Origin: an uncultured Eubacteriales bacterium
GTDB lineage: Bacteria > Bacillota > Clostridia > Oscillospirales > Acutalibacteraceae
DNA length: 25,529 nucleotides
Assembly (NCBI GenBank): GCA_900319655.1
Contig: ONPH01000004.1
Span: 1 to 25,529 of the forward strand
Reading direction: 5' to 3'
Both the position numbers and the translations under genes were made by a program. This document shows positions 14,938 through 24,020 of the stretch, in pieces; position 1 is the first letter of the stretch, and every line of letters begins with the position of its first letter. The notes below the pieces were generated by a model. That model saw only the letters and a list, made by a program, of their open reading frames with translations. It was not told the origin of the DNA and ran no database searches.

Positions 14938-17304
14938 TTATTTTATAGTTATGTTAAAGTCGATGTTGACGCTTTCGCAGCCGTCAGCGCGAAGCGTTAC
15001 ACAAGCCTTTCCGGCTTTGCGCTTGGTGCGGACATAAAAGCCGCCCATTCCTGCGCGTAAAATAACCGGAGCTTCACCGATAATTTCAAGCTCGCCGCTT
15101 AGTTCAACATCAAGCGCCCCGAAGTAATACGGAAGCGGATTGCCGTTTTGGTCGGTCATAATGACGCGCACAGCCGCGACGTCGTAGGTACTGTCCTCTG
15201 TCAAATCGGTGTGGTCAACCCTTGCGGTAAGCACGCGCTTTTCAAACGGAGAAACGTTCAGCTTTTTAACAAGCTTGCCGTCCTTATACGCCTCAAAGCG
15301 GAAAACAATGCTTTTGTCGCCCCAGTTGCCGATATACTTGCCGTACAGACGGTATGCGGAATCGGCGTCCATGCCGTATTTCTGCATTAGGTACGCCATC
15401 TTGCGCAGGGAGTCCTCCGAAAGATGGTTCATACCGAAACGCGAGCTTTCGTTGAGAATATCCTTAACGTACTGCGCCTGCTCGGGTGTAAAATCCTCAT
15501 TGTCCGCGATTTGAGAGCCGATGTAATCGGTAATTTCAACAGGCGGATATTTAAGGTGAGGAAAATCCTTATTTTCACACTTGTATTCGTGAATAAAGCT
15601 GTCGTTTTTATAAAAGCGGACGCTGTCCGCGTTGGTAATGATGTAAACCCTGCCGCGGTTGGTCGCAGGATGGTCGCCTATGTCCATTGACGAGCTGAGC
15701 TTAAGTATAGGCTCGTCGCTCTGCTGAACGGCATATAGGTACGCCGCTGTTTTGGGATTGCGGAACATATCGCAAACTCCGTGGTAACAAATTCGGTCGC
15801 CTGAGCCAAACTCCTTGTGGGTGTTGTAGTCGAACATACACCAACCGAATGAGCCTGCAATATCGTCGTAGGAAGCAACCGCGTCAAGAACACGCGCGTG
15901 GCGGAGCATATGCTCTAAGCGGTGTTCCTCGTCGTCAAACGCCTTGGTGGAATACATATGTCCGCCGTACTCCGAAATAAAGTACGCCTTATCCATATTC
16001 GAAGTTACAGCCGCCTTTGGCTCACAGCCGGGCTGCTCGCCGTCGTGAACAAAGTCGTTGTATGTGTAAACGTCCTCCAAAAGCTCGCTGTTCTTGTGAC
16101 AGCGAACACCTCCGGTCGCGCGAGTCGGGTCAAGCTCATGAGCCGCGGCGTTGGTGCGGACGTAAAAATCGTGGTCGTCCTGACTTTCGTTAATTCGAAC
16201 TCCCCACAAAATTATTGACGGATGGTTGCGGTACTGTCGAACCATCTCTTTTACAGAATTTACCGCGACATCCTTCCACTCGTCGTCTCCGAGGTTCTGC
16301 CAGCCGGGCAGCTCGGTAAACACAGGCATTCCGAGCTCGTCGCAGCGCTCGATAAAATGGTGCGACTGCGGATAGTGCGAGGTGCGAACCGCATTACAGC
16401 CGAGCTCAAATTTTAATATATCGGCGTCCATACGCTGCATTGAACGCGGCATGGCGTAGCCTGCAAACGGATAGCTCTGGTGGCGGTTAAGTCCGCGCAG
16501 CTTGAATTTTTCACCGTTGAGGTAAAAGCCGTCCTTTTTGAATTCCGCTGTACGGAAACCGATTGTACGGCAAAGCGCGTCAATGACCTCGCCGCCGCTT
16601 ATAAGCTCCGCGCGAAGCACATAGAGCGACGGATTGTCGGGACTCCAAAGCTTAATTTTCGGCGCGTTAAGAGTAACTTCATTTTGCACCTGCACGGTAG
16701 TTTCGCTTACAATATTTCCGCCTTTTTCGCAGAGCACAAGGCGCAGCTCGTCTGCGCTGCCGATAATTTCCAACTCGCAGTCAACAGTTCCGTTTACGGT
16801 ACTTCCAAATTTTTCAAATGAGGGCTTTGCGAAGAGGTCAGCGATATAGCTGTTCTCGCGGTATTCAAGCACGACCTCGCGGTAAAGTCCGCCGTAGGTC
16901 AGATAATCTATAACCTTGCCGAAAGGCGGAAAGTTCAGGCTTTCGCGCGTATCGAGCTCTACCGTCAAAAGAGGTTTGGGATTGTCCGTAACCAGTTCGA
17001 GCTCAAAGGCGGTGTAACCGCTTTTGTGCTCACCGATAAGCTCGCCGTCAAGGTACACCCTTGCGTAATGCGCCGCCGCGCCGAAGCGCACAAACGCTCT
17101 GCGGTTTTTACGCTCTGATAAATCCAGCCGTTTGCGGTAGCCGCAAACCATCTGGTAAATATGCTCGTCAAAATAATTGTAGGGGGTAATTTTGCAGGTG
17201 TGCGGCAGGCGCACGGCTTCTGCCTCTCCCCCTCCGCTTAAAAATTCATCCGTCCATTCGGGCGTAAATTCCCAGTCATTATTAATAGGGATTGTCTGTC
17301 TCAT
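14938..17304 (-). CDS. Glycoside hydrolase family 2, beta-galactosidase-like
   Basis: A 788-residue enzyme without signal peptide, so it acts in the cytosol on imported sugars. It has an N-terminal sugar-binding jelly roll (about 1-170), an Ig-like GH2 domain (about 170-270), then the TIM barrel (about 270-560) and beta-rich C-terminal domains. Catalytic acid/base is Glu373 in WGVRINES and nucleophile is Glu445 in FISEYGG, both in GH2 positions. HYPQSHHFIERCDELG also fits the barrel. GalK and GalT in the same operon favour beta-galactosidase; beta-glucuronidase or mannosidase activity cannot be ruled out. The ATG at 17302-17304 (MRQTIPINNDWEF) has GAGG upstream and is preferred over an in-frame ATG at 17337 inside the GH13 gene. 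It is last in the operon. Confidence 0.9.
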   Translation of the reverse strand: MRQTIPINNDWEFTPEWTDEFLSGGGEAEAVRLPHTCKITPYNYFDEHIYQMVCGYRKRLDLSERKNRRAFVRFGAAAHYARVYLDGELIGEHKSGYTAFELELVTDNPKPLLTVELDTRESLNFPPFGKVIDYLTYGGLYREVVLEYRENSYIADLFAKPSFEKFGSTVNGTVDCELEIIGSADELRLVLCEKGGNIVSETTVQVQNEVTLNAPKIKLWSPDNPSLYVLRAELISGGEVIDALCRTIGFRTAEFKKDGFYLNGEKFKLRGLNRHQSYPFAGYAMPRSMQRMDADILKFELGCNAVRTSHYPQSHHFIERCDELGMPVFTELPGWQNLGDDEWKDVAVNSVKEMVRQYRNHPSIILWGVRINESQDDHDFYVRTNAAAHELDPTRATGGVRCHKNSELLEDVYTYNDFVHDGEQPGCEPKAAVTSNMDKAYFISEYGGHMYSTKAFDDEEHRLEHMLRHARVLDAVASYDDIAGSFGWCMFDYNTHKEFGSGDRICYHGVCDMFRNPKTAAYLYAVQQSDEPILKLSSSMDIGDHPATNRGRVYIITNADSVRFYKNDSFIHEYKCENKDFPHLKYPPVEITDYIGSQIADNEDFTPEQAQYVKDILNESSRFGMNHLSEDSLRKMAYLMQKYGMDADSAYRLYGKYIGNWGDKSIVFRFEAYKDGKLVKKLNVSPFEKRVLTARVDHTDLTEDSTYDVAAVRVIMTDQNGNPLPYYFGALDVELSGELEIIGEAPVILRAGMGGFYVRTKRKAGKACVTLRADGCESVNIDFNITIK

Positions 17305-17318
17305 AATAACCTCGTTTA

Positions 17319-19163
17319 TCAATCGCACAGCAGCCATAAAAATCCGTACGGCTGTAAAACCGCCGACAAGCCGCGCACGGTTTTTCCGCTTATCAAATCG
17401 GTTGCTGTCAGTATATCATCAAAGAACACGCTCTGCTCTGTGCCGCTGAAATTAAAATACGCGTAAAGCCTTTGATTTTCAAACTCGCGGCGAATACCAA
17501 GCACCTGATTGCTTCCGCTGTCGGTAACCTCAAACCCTGCCGCCGCGGTGAACACCGTGTATTTGCGACGGATTTGCTCAAGCTTGGTAACGGCGCTGTA
17601 AATTGCGTTCTCCGTAGTTTTTTTAGTTTTTCTTTTTTCAACGTTTTTCCAGTTTAGCTTACCGCGGTGCAGGTAGCGGCTGTCAGCCTGCTTGTCCTCA
17701 TCATCGTGGTAGGTGTAATCGTTAAGCTGTCCGATTTCATCTCCGCTGTAAATAACGGGAATACCGCTCTGCGCGAGCATGTACGCGTGGAGCATAACGT
17801 CGCAGTCGAGCGCGACTTTCAGCGCTTTTTTATCTCCGTTTTCAAGCGCGGCTTCCACTCCGCAAAGGCTTGCGGTAGTGCCGCACAGGCGTGCGTCTCC
17901 GAGGCGTTCGTCGTCGTTATAAAGCTCTCCGCGCGACGTACTGCCCTCGAACTTTCCCGTAAAATAGTCGTTGAGGAACTTTTTGTGCGGAACCTCGGTC
18001 ATACCGAAGGACAGCAGATAATCATAGTCAAGTCCCCAGCCAATCTCGTCGTGACACCTGAGATAGTTCAAAAATACATAGTCCTTTGAAAGAGCGGCAA
18101 GCTGCCTTGTCTGGTGGCTGAGAAGGCGGACGTCCTTTGTCGCCACGGTGTGCCACATACTCGCCATGGTGGTGACGTTATAGAGCATATGACATTCGGG
18201 TTTTTCGGGCGTACCAAAGTACGGAGCGACCTTTGACGGCTCCATTACAACCTCGCCCAAAAGCAGCACCGACGGACAGACAATCTCTGTAATTATCCGC
18301 ATCATACGCACGAGCTTGTGAACCGTTGGAAGGTTGCGGCATGACGTGCCCAGCTCCTTCCAGATATACGGCACGGCGTCAAGGCGGATAATGTCAATTC
18401 CGTGATTGGCAATCGAAAGCATATTGCAGACCATGTCGTTAAACACAACGCAGTTGCCGAAGTTCAAGTCCCACTGGTAGGGATAAAAGGTCGTCATAAC
18501 AATATCGCCGTTGTCAAGCTTTGTAAAGTTGCCCGGGGCTGTTGTCGGAAACACCTGCGGCACGGTTTTCTCAAATTCGTTTGGTATCTCCCAATTATCA
18601 AAGAAAAAGTAGCGCTTGCGCATTTCCTCATCGCCTGCACGCGCCGCCCTTGCCCACTCGTGCTCCTCGCTGGTGTGGTTCATTACAAAGTCAAGGCATA
18701 CGCTGATGTCGTTCTCGTGACAGGCGGCGGTAAGCGCCTCTAAATCATCAATCGTGCCGAGCTCAGGCTGTACGCTGCGAAAATCCGACACCGCGTAGCC
18801 GCCGTCGCTTTTGTCCTTTGGGCTTTTAAGAAGCGGCATAAGGTGCAGGTAATTTACGCCGCTGTCCCTGATATAATCTAAATCTTTTCGCACGCCCTTT
18901 AGGTCGCCTGCAAAATTATCGACGTACATCATCATACCGATTAAATCGTTTGTGCTGTACCAAAACGGCGTGCTCTCGCGCTTGCGGTCAAGCGCCTTAA
19001 GCGCGGAATTCCGCGCCTCGTAAAACTCATACATAGCGTTAACCAGCCAGTGGAACGCCTGCATATCATTATTGTAAACCTCGCAGTAAAGCCATTTGAA
19101 CTCGTCAAAACACTTTGCAAAGCGGTCTGCAAATTCTTTTTTCCATACGTCGGTTGTATTCAT
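17319..19163 (-). CDS. GH13 amylosucrase-like enzyme (GH13_4 type)
   Basis: A 614-residue cytosolic alpha-glucan family enzyme. The chain follows amylosucrases closely: an N-terminal helical domain (about 1-90), then FAGDLKGV, YLHLMPLLKSP, SDGGYAVSDFRSV and the YQWDLNFGN segment. Catalytic residues are Asp262 (DIIRLDAV), Glu304 (LLLGEVV) and Asp372 (RCHDEIGW). Members use sucrose, releasing fructose and either building an alpha-1,4-glucan or hydrolysing the glucose unit. The fructokinase immediately upstream fits this. The common KSEAIV around the acid Glu is LGEVVM here, so product choice is uncertain. The ATG has AGGAGA upstream; the gene starts 14 bases after the fructokinase. Confidence 0.9.
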   Translation of the reverse strand: MNTTDVWKKEFADRFAKCFDEFKWLYCEVYNNDMQAFHWLVNAMYEFYEARNSALKALDRKRESTPFWYSTNDLIGMMMYVDNFAGDLKGVRKDLDYIRDSGVNYLHLMPLLKSPKDKSDGGYAVSDFRSVQPELGTIDDLEALTAACHENDISVCLDFVMNHTSEEHEWARAARAGDEEMRKRYFFFDNWEIPNEFEKTVPQVFPTTAPGNFTKLDNGDIVMTTFYPYQWDLNFGNCVVFNDMVCNMLSIANHGIDIIRLDAVPYIWKELGTSCRNLPTVHKLVRMMRIITEIVCPSVLLLGEVVMEPSKVAPYFGTPEKPECHMLYNVTTMASMWHTVATKDVRLLSHQTRQLAALSKDYVFLNYLRCHDEIGWGLDYDYLLSFGMTEVPHKKFLNDYFTGKFEGSTSRGELYNDDERLGDARLCGTTASLCGVEAALENGDKKALKVALDCDVMLHAYMLAQSGIPVIYSGDEIGQLNDYTYHDDEDKQADSRYLHRGKLNWKNVEKRKTKKTTENAIYSAVTKLEQIRRKYTVFTAAAGFEVTDSGSNQVLGIRREFENQRLYAYFNFSGTEQSVFFDDILTATDLISGKTVRGLSAVLQPYGFLWLLCD

Positions 19164-19177
19164 AGGCGGCTCTCCTG

Positions 19178-20122
19178 TCAGTTTACTTCAGAAAGTGATG
19201 GCATTGCCGGAATTGCGCCGCTGCGTGAAGCTGTAATCGCTGCGGCTTTATTTGAAAACTCAACCAAGCTTTTTATTTCGTCCTCACTAAGCTGAGAAGG
19301 ATTGTATTTTCCGAGCCTTGCCATTGCGCTGAGGAACGCACCGAAAAAGGTATCTCCGGCGCCGTTTGTATCGGCAACCTTTACCTTAACACCGTCGCAG
19401 TGTCCGGTGATATCGCCAAAGCGGTAGTACGCGCCTTTTGCGCCTAAGGTCAGCAAAATAAGCGGAATTCCGTAAGTATCGGCAAACTGCTTTGTGCCTG
19501 CCTCACAGTCATCTGTACCCGTGAGAAGCGGCAGCTCCTTGTCGGAGATTTTGAGGATATCTGCCATACCCAGCGGCTCTTTCATCTTCTGAACAGCCGT
19601 CGCTTCGTCCTCCCAAAGGCTTGCGCGGTAGTTCGGATCGTATGTAACCGCCGCTCCGTATTCTTTAGCGCGGCGCGCCGCCGAAAGAGTCGCGCTTCGC
19701 GAGGGCTCGTCGGTCAGGCTTACTGAGCCGAAGTGCAGGATACGGGTGTTTTTCAGCATATTGTCGTCGATTTCATCCTCCGACAACAGGGTATCGGCAA
19801 AGCCCTTGCGGTAAAACGCAAAGCTGCGCTCTCCGCTTTCTTGCAGAGAAACGACCGCAAGCGTGGTGTTGGCTGTATCGCTGACAACCATACCGTCGGC
19901 GTTAACTCCGTTTTGGCGTACCGTATCGAGCAAAAGCTTGCCGAACGCATCGTTGCCGACCTTGCCGATAAAGGCGGTTTTGGCGCCGAGCTTTGCCGCC
20001 GCAACCGCTACGTTTGCCGGAGCGCCGCCCGGGAAAGCCGTATACTGCGGAATTCCCTGCGCGGAAACTCCCGTTTGTGTTAAGTCTATCAACATTTCTC
20101 CGATGGTTAATAAATCAAACAT
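19178..20122 (-). CDS. scrK: PfkB-family fructokinase
   Basis: A 314-residue cytosolic ribokinase-fold kinase. The N-terminal PGGAPANVAVAAAKLG motif and C-terminal NGAGDTFFGAFLSA with catalytic base Asp257 are both complete. DPNYRASLW in the middle is typical of fructokinases. It would make fructose-6-phosphate from the fructose released by the GH13 enzyme downstream. GGGAGGT precedes the ATG. It lies 24 bases after galT in the same transcript. Fructose as substrate follows from family and neighbours; other ketoses or nucleosides are less likely. Confidence 0.92.
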   Translation of the reverse strand: MFDLLTIGEMLIDLTQTGVSAQGIPQYTAFPGGAPANVAVAAAKLGAKTAFIGKVGNDAFGKLLLDTVRQNGVNADGMVVSDTANTTLAVVSLQESGERSFAFYRKGFADTLLSEDEIDDNMLKNTRILHFGSVSLTDEPSRSATLSAARRAKEYGAAVTYDPNYRASLWEDEATAVQKMKEPLGMADILKISDKELPLLTGTDDCEAGTKQFADTYGIPLILLTLGAKGAYYRFGDITGHCDGVKVKVADTNGAGDTFFGAFLSAMARLGKYNPSQLSEDEIKSLVEFSNKAAAITASRSGAIPAMPSLSEVN

Positions 20123-20146
20123 ACTGACCTCCCGGAATATATATTA

Positions 20147-21643
20147 TTACTCATTTAATGTCTTAATAAAACGCGCGAACGCCGCTTGTCCGGCTTCGTC
20201 GCGTTTGAACACGCCTGCGTCGCAGAGCACCTGCTCAAACACCGCGCCAACCTCGGCATGTATGATATCCATAGCAGTGTCCGCGTTGAATTCGGGGTGA
20301 TTTTTAAGCAGTTCATCCGCCCATTCAGCGTGAGATTGCGTTAAAGGATTGCCGTCAAGAGGTTCTCCGCTTAACAGCGCCTGCCTTACAGCCTCAAGCT
20401 CATTCGCCAAGCGCGCAGGTAAAACCGCAAGTCCCATAACCTCAATAAGTCCGATGTTTTCCTTTTTTATGTGGTGCAGGCTCGGGTTCGAATGGTAAAG
20501 TCCCAAAGGTCTGTCCTCGGTGGTGAGGTTGTTGCGCAGAACCAAGTCGCACTCGAATTCACCGCCGTTCATCCTTGCAATCGGGGTAATTGTGTTGTGC
20601 GGAGTACCGTCTGTTTCCGCAAAAATTGTTGCCGAAGCGTCGGAATAGCCGCGCCAGCTCTTCAAAACATGCTCGCATGCTGCTACAAGCTGAGCACGGT
20701 CGGCACTTCTCAGGCGAATTACGGACATCGGCCATTTGACCGTTGCGCAATGAACCTCCGGATACGCCTTTAACTCAAATTCTTTTTCTTCCTCAGCGGT
20801 TGCCATAGCGAAGGTGTAATTGCCGCCCTGAAAATGCTCGTGGCTGAGAATTGAACCGCCGACAATCGGCAAATCGGCGTTTGAGCCGACAAAATAGTGA
20901 GGGAACTGCGACACAAAGTCAAACAGCTTGTCAAACACCTCGGCGTCAATCACCATAGGAATGTGCTTTTCGTTAAACACAATGCAGTGCTCGTTGTAGT
21001 AGCCGTAGGGAGAGTACTGCAAATACCACGGCTCTCCGTGAATTTCGAGCGGAATAGGACGGAGATTTTGACGGGCAGGGTGGTTTTGATTGCCTGCAAA
21101 GCCCATATTTTCAGTGCAAAGCTGACATTTTGGGTACGCGGTCGATTTGCTAGCGCGTGCCTTGGCAATATCGCGCGGATCCTTTTCGGGCTTAGAGCGG
21201 TTTATTGTGATGTCAAGCACGCCGTAGCCGGAGTTGCTTTTCCACTTCATATCCTTGGCGATACGTCCTGCGCGGACATAGTTGGTCTTTTGGCTGATGT
21301 CATAGTACCAATCGGTCGCTTCCTTCGGAGATTTTTCGTAAGCGCCGCGAAAATCGTGGATAATCTCGCGCGGCATAGGCGTTACAATGCCCATCAGCAA
21401 AGTGTCGAACAAATCACGGTTTGCGGTAGTGTCCTCAATTACGCCGTTTTCGCAGGCGTAATCAATTAACGGCTGTAAAAGCTCGTCAACGCTTTCGCCT
21501 TTGTTTTCTACGGCTTCATCCTGCCAGTCGTAAACGCGCAGGGCGTTCATAAGCTGATTGCGTACAACCAGCTCGTCAGCCTTTTCGATTAGATTATTAT
21601 TTATAGAGTAATCAATTAGTTTTTGAATATCTAAGTAAATCAT
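20147..21643 (-). CDS. galT: UDP-glucose--hexose-1-phosphate uridylyltransferase, class II
   Basis: A 498-residue Leloir enzyme that exchanges galactose-1-phosphate with UDP-glucose. It is of the long Firmicute class II type: YPKCQLCTENMGFAGNQNHPARQNLRPIPLEI, so cysteines and the His-rich stretch are present, and SHEHFQGGNYTFAM carries the active-site His region. Length matches the class. AGGAG overlaps the galK stop, and the ATG is 9 bases beyond it, so the two genes were coupled. galE is not in the window. With galK interrupted, flow into this step would depend on another kinase. Confidence 0.96.
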   Translation of the reverse strand: MIYLDIQKLIDYSINNNLIEKADELVVRNQLMNALRVYDWQDEAVENKGESVDELLQPLIDYACENGVIEDTTANRDLFDTLLMGIVTPMPREIIHDFRGAYEKSPKEATDWYYDISQKTNYVRAGRIAKDMKWKSNSGYGVLDITINRSKPEKDPRDIAKARASKSTAYPKCQLCTENMGFAGNQNHPARQNLRPIPLEIHGEPWYLQYSPYGYYNEHCIVFNEKHIPMVIDAEVFDKLFDFVSQFPHYFVGSNADLPIVGGSILSHEHFQGGNYTFAMATAEEEKEFELKAYPEVHCATVKWPMSVIRLRSADRAQLVAACEHVLKSWRGYSDASATIFAETDGTPHNTITPIARMNGGEFECDLVLRNNLTTEDRPLGLYHSNPSLHHIKKENIGLIEVMGLAVLPARLANELEAVRQALLSGEPLDGNPLTQSHAEWADELLKNHPEFNADTAMDIIHAEVGAVFEQVLCDAGVFKRDEAGQAAFARFIKTLNE

Positions 21644-21652
21644 AGTGTACTC

Positions 21653-22939
21653 CTATGCCTTAATTTCAACGCCGCCGACGGGACGGATACGCAGCACGTA
21701 ACAGCTTCCTGCTCCGAACAGCGCATTCATTTTGCGGACGTACTCCTCGGTTTTGAATACAGGCACAAACGCCTGAATTGTTCCGGCAAAGCCGCCGCCG
21801 TGTACGCGGACTGCCGCGTCGTCGCCCAAAATCAGGCGGCTCATCATAATTCCCAGCGAAATACCCTGTTCGGTGGGCTTAGCGTTTGAATAATGGTTCT
21901 GTAAAAGGTTGGCAGATGAAGCTGCCGAACGGCGGTAAATTTCAAAGAAAGCTTCGATATCGCCGTTGTCGAGAGCCTGAGCCTCGTCAATCGCGCCGCG
22001 GTTCTCCTTAAAATAATGCACAGCGCGCATAATGGCACGGTCGTTGCACCTTCCGCGCAGCTCAGGAACAGAGCGCAGAAACAAAAATTCATCCACCTCG
22101 CGGAGATATTCCTTGCCGAACTGACGCGCAACCGATTTCATCTCGGCAGGAACGGCAACATAGTCCTCGGTCAAATCGGAGTGGCTGCCCTTTGTATCTG
22201 TAATGCAGAGGTTATAGCCTGCCTTTTCAAAATCAAAGCTATATTTTTCAACATACGGCTTGTCGGTATCGAGGAAGTCGATAAACACAAAGCCGCCGTA
22301 GGCGCAAACAGTCTGGTCGAGCAGACCGCTGCCCTTTCCGAAATACACATTTTCGGCATACTGACCGATTTTTGCGATTTCGGCTTCATCGGCACGGCAG
22401 TCGTTGTAGTTGATGTTGATTATAGCGCCGACAAGCGTTTCAAACGCTGCGGATGAAGAAAGTCCGCTGCCGCTGAGCACGTCGGAGGTAGAGTAAGCGT
22501 CAAAGCCGCCGATGTTAACGCCCATCGAGGCAAAACGCGCGGCTATTCCGCGGATTATCGCGGCGGAAGTTCCCTTTTCCTCCTCGTGAATTGAGAGGTC
22601 GTTCAAATCGACTTCAATTCGTCCGTGACCTTACGACTCCATACGGATTATGTGTTCATCGTGAAATGCGACAACCGCGATAACGTCCAGATTAACCGCT
22701 GCCGCCAACGCACAGCCGTGCTGGTGGTCTGTATGGTTTCCGCCGATTTCAGTTCTGCCTGGAGAGGAAAATATGCGGATATCATCGTGCTGAGGGAACA
22801 GCTCCGAAAAGCGGCTGACCGCGTGAATATATCTTCTCTGCTGGCTTTCAATCGCGGTCGGGGAATTACCGTAGAGAATTTTTAAAGCGTGGTCGGCTTT
22901 TCCGCCGCGCAAAGCTTCAATAAACGTTTGTATCTTCAT
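21653..22939 (-). pseudogene. galK: Galactokinase interrupted by an in-frame TAA
   Basis: The frame encodes a 428-codon GHMP galactokinase apart from one nonsense codon. Codons 1-102 carry the galactokinase signature (SPGRTEIGGNHTDHQHG). Codon 103 is TAA (22631-22633), directly after RMES. The same frame continues GHGRIEVDLNDLSIHEE, then the ATP motif LSGSGLSSSAAFE and the C-terminal VHGGGFAGTIQAF. Homologues have an amino acid, commonly Tyr, at this spot, so one base change explains it. No frameshift is needed. As written, the product would stop at 102 residues; a restart at TTG (22606) would lack the sugar-binding signature and has no ribosome binding site. GAGGTG lies before the ATG. A sequence error or a recent loss are both possible. 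Confidence 0.9.
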
Positions 22940-22951
22940 TTGCTAAGCACC

Positions 22952-23215
22952 TCACATATCGAGCATTTTCATTTCTTCCAAAATTTCTTCTTCCGTTTTA
23001 TCGCTGTCGCTGAGTTCTTCACGGCGAGCGGCGTAATAAGCCTTTTCCTCGGGAGTTCCGGGCATAATTTTTTTGCCGTCCTCGGTGAGAATAAACTCTC
23101 CGTCGTCGTCAACCAGCGGCAGATATTTGTTGTAGTCCTTTATCAGCAAACGCGCGGTCAGCATGGTGATTGCTCCGAAGCCGAAGAAAAACCAGCAAAA
23201 CGCATAAAGCGGCAT
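22952..23215 (-). CDS. Small membrane protein heading the galK-galT operon
   Basis: An 87-residue protein with one N-terminal hydrophobic span (about residues 4-26, containing AFCWFFFGFGAITML) and an acidic cytoplasmic tail (DDDGEFILTEDGKK, EELSDSDKTEEEILEEM). I do not recognise a family. The ATG at 23213-23215 lacks a good ribosome binding site. A second ATG at codon 18 has GGAG upstream but would remove the span. The upstream DNA in another frame reads ATG-start MLYYTQQTAKEWEKSGFTDVV before TGA, and joining it by a single-base shift gives a longer membrane protein, so a frameshift is suspected. It lies 12 bases before galK. Confidence 0.6.
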   Translation of the reverse strand: MPLYAFCWFFFGFGAITMLTARLLIKDYNKYLPLVDDDGEFILTEDGKKIMPGTPEEKAYYAARREELSDSDKTEEEILEEMKMLDM

Positions 23216-23281
23216 AAGGTGAGGGTCACACCACGTCGGTGAAACCTGACTTTTCCCATTCCTTCGCGGTTTGTTGGGTGT

Positions 23282-23311
23282 AATATAGCATAGTCAACAG
23301 AGGTATGTCAA
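23282..23311 (-). promoter_or_regulatory. Promoter of the sugar operon
   Basis: On the minus strand TTGACA (23306-23311), 18 bases and TATATT (23282-23287) precede the small membrane gene and galK. The transcript would have a ~60-base leader with a small hairpin (GGTTTCACC with GGTGTGACC, 23222-23244). No CRE-like site is evident. Confidence 0.7.
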
Positions 23312-23324
23312 GATAAGGTTCATC

Positions 23325-23342
23325 AACGGCGGGTCAGCCGTT
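23325..23342. other. Short hairpin after vanZ
   Basis: AACGGC (23325-23330) and GCCGTT (23337-23342) are perfect arms with a 6-base loop. There is no T run on the vanZ side, so terminator function is doubtful. It lies 16 bases beyond the vanZ stop and just before the sugar-operon promoter. Confidence 0.35.
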
Positions 23343-23357
23343 TCGCTTAATCAGAAT

Positions 23358-23909
23358 TTATCGTTTTGATGTTTTTATCTTTTTGACCAATGAGTAAATT
23401 CCATATCCTATCATCACTCCAAGTGTGTTCAGGATCAGATCATCAATATCGGTAACTCTGGTCGCAAAGGGCAATTGCATCAACTCAATGCACAGTGATA
23501 TAAACGCTCCTGCCGCAATCACCTTGCCAAAATGATCCATTTTTCTGTAAATGATAGGCAAAATAATGCCGGTCGGAATAAACATTGCTGTATTCCCGAC
23601 TACATTCCAGATCACATCCCTTACACTGTCGTATTGAAATAAATTAACAAGAGGGATAATATTGACGCGGAAAGGAAAAGCAACTTTTGCGTCAAAAATC
23701 AAAGGCTGAATATGCCCGTTCACCAAATCTCTCGGAAAAAATGAAAAACGGATAATAATCGCAAGATTGATATACATCAACAGCAGCAAAGCTTCACGTT
23801 TCCATATGATTCGCTTTTGGTGAATCCATACGACCAATCTGATCAACAGCCAAACAACCGCAAACAACAATTCAAGAGTCATAAAAGATATTTCAAGCAT
23901 TCTGTTCAC
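23358..23909 (-). CDS. VanZ-like membrane protein
   Basis: A 183-residue integral membrane protein of the VanZ family; VanZ of the vanA cluster gives low teicoplanin resistance, but most chromosomal homologues have no known role. Four or five hydrophobic segments are seen: about 8-28, 40-58, 105-130, 135-150 and 160-178. Family marks are VNIIPLVNLFQYD, the central WNVVGNTAMFIPTGIILP and TDIDDLILNTLGVMIGY near the end. The start is either GTG at 23909 or ATG at 23900, both with weak ribosome binding sites. A 6-codon out-of-frame ATG at 23913 with AGGA upstream overlaps this start. It has its own promoter and no vancomycin genes nearby. Confidence 0.9.
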   Translation of the reverse strand: MNRMLEISFMTLELLFAVVWLLIRLVVWIHQKRIIWKREALLLLMYINLAIIIRFSFFPRDLVNGHIQPLIFDAKVAFPFRVNIIPLVNLFQYDSVRDVIWNVVGNTAMFIPTGIILPIIYRKMDHFGKVIAAGAFISLCIELMQLPFATRVTDIDDLILNTLGVMIGYGIYSLVKKIKTSKR

Positions 23910-23938
23910 CCATTGTAAATTCCTATTTATCTGCTATT

Positions 23939-23967
23939 ATCATACCAGAAATCAAGAACCTTGTCCA
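23939..23967 (-). promoter_or_regulatory. Promoter of vanZ-like gene
   Basis: On the minus strand TGGACA (23962-23967), 17 bases and TATGAT (23939-23944), preceded by TG as an extended -10. It lies between the XRE gene and the vanZ-like gene. Confidence 0.7.
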
Positions 23968-24020
23968 CAAGCCGAAGCAAAACTATTTGAAAGTTTTAGC
24001 TGCAACAGTCTGTTATTCCA

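Noticed and set aside
21653..22606. Separate GHMP kinase gene starting at TTG 22606
   Set aside because: It is in the same frame as the 102-codon piece upstream, lacks the substrate signature and has no ribosome binding site, so it is the rest of galK.
23222..23280. Riboswitch in the sugar-operon leader
   Set aside because: Only one small hairpin with a mismatch is seen; no known riboswitch core could be matched.
23358..23909. Vancomycin resistance cluster
   Set aside because: No vanR, vanS, vanH, vanA or vanX-like gene lies nearby; isolated VanZ-like proteins are common.
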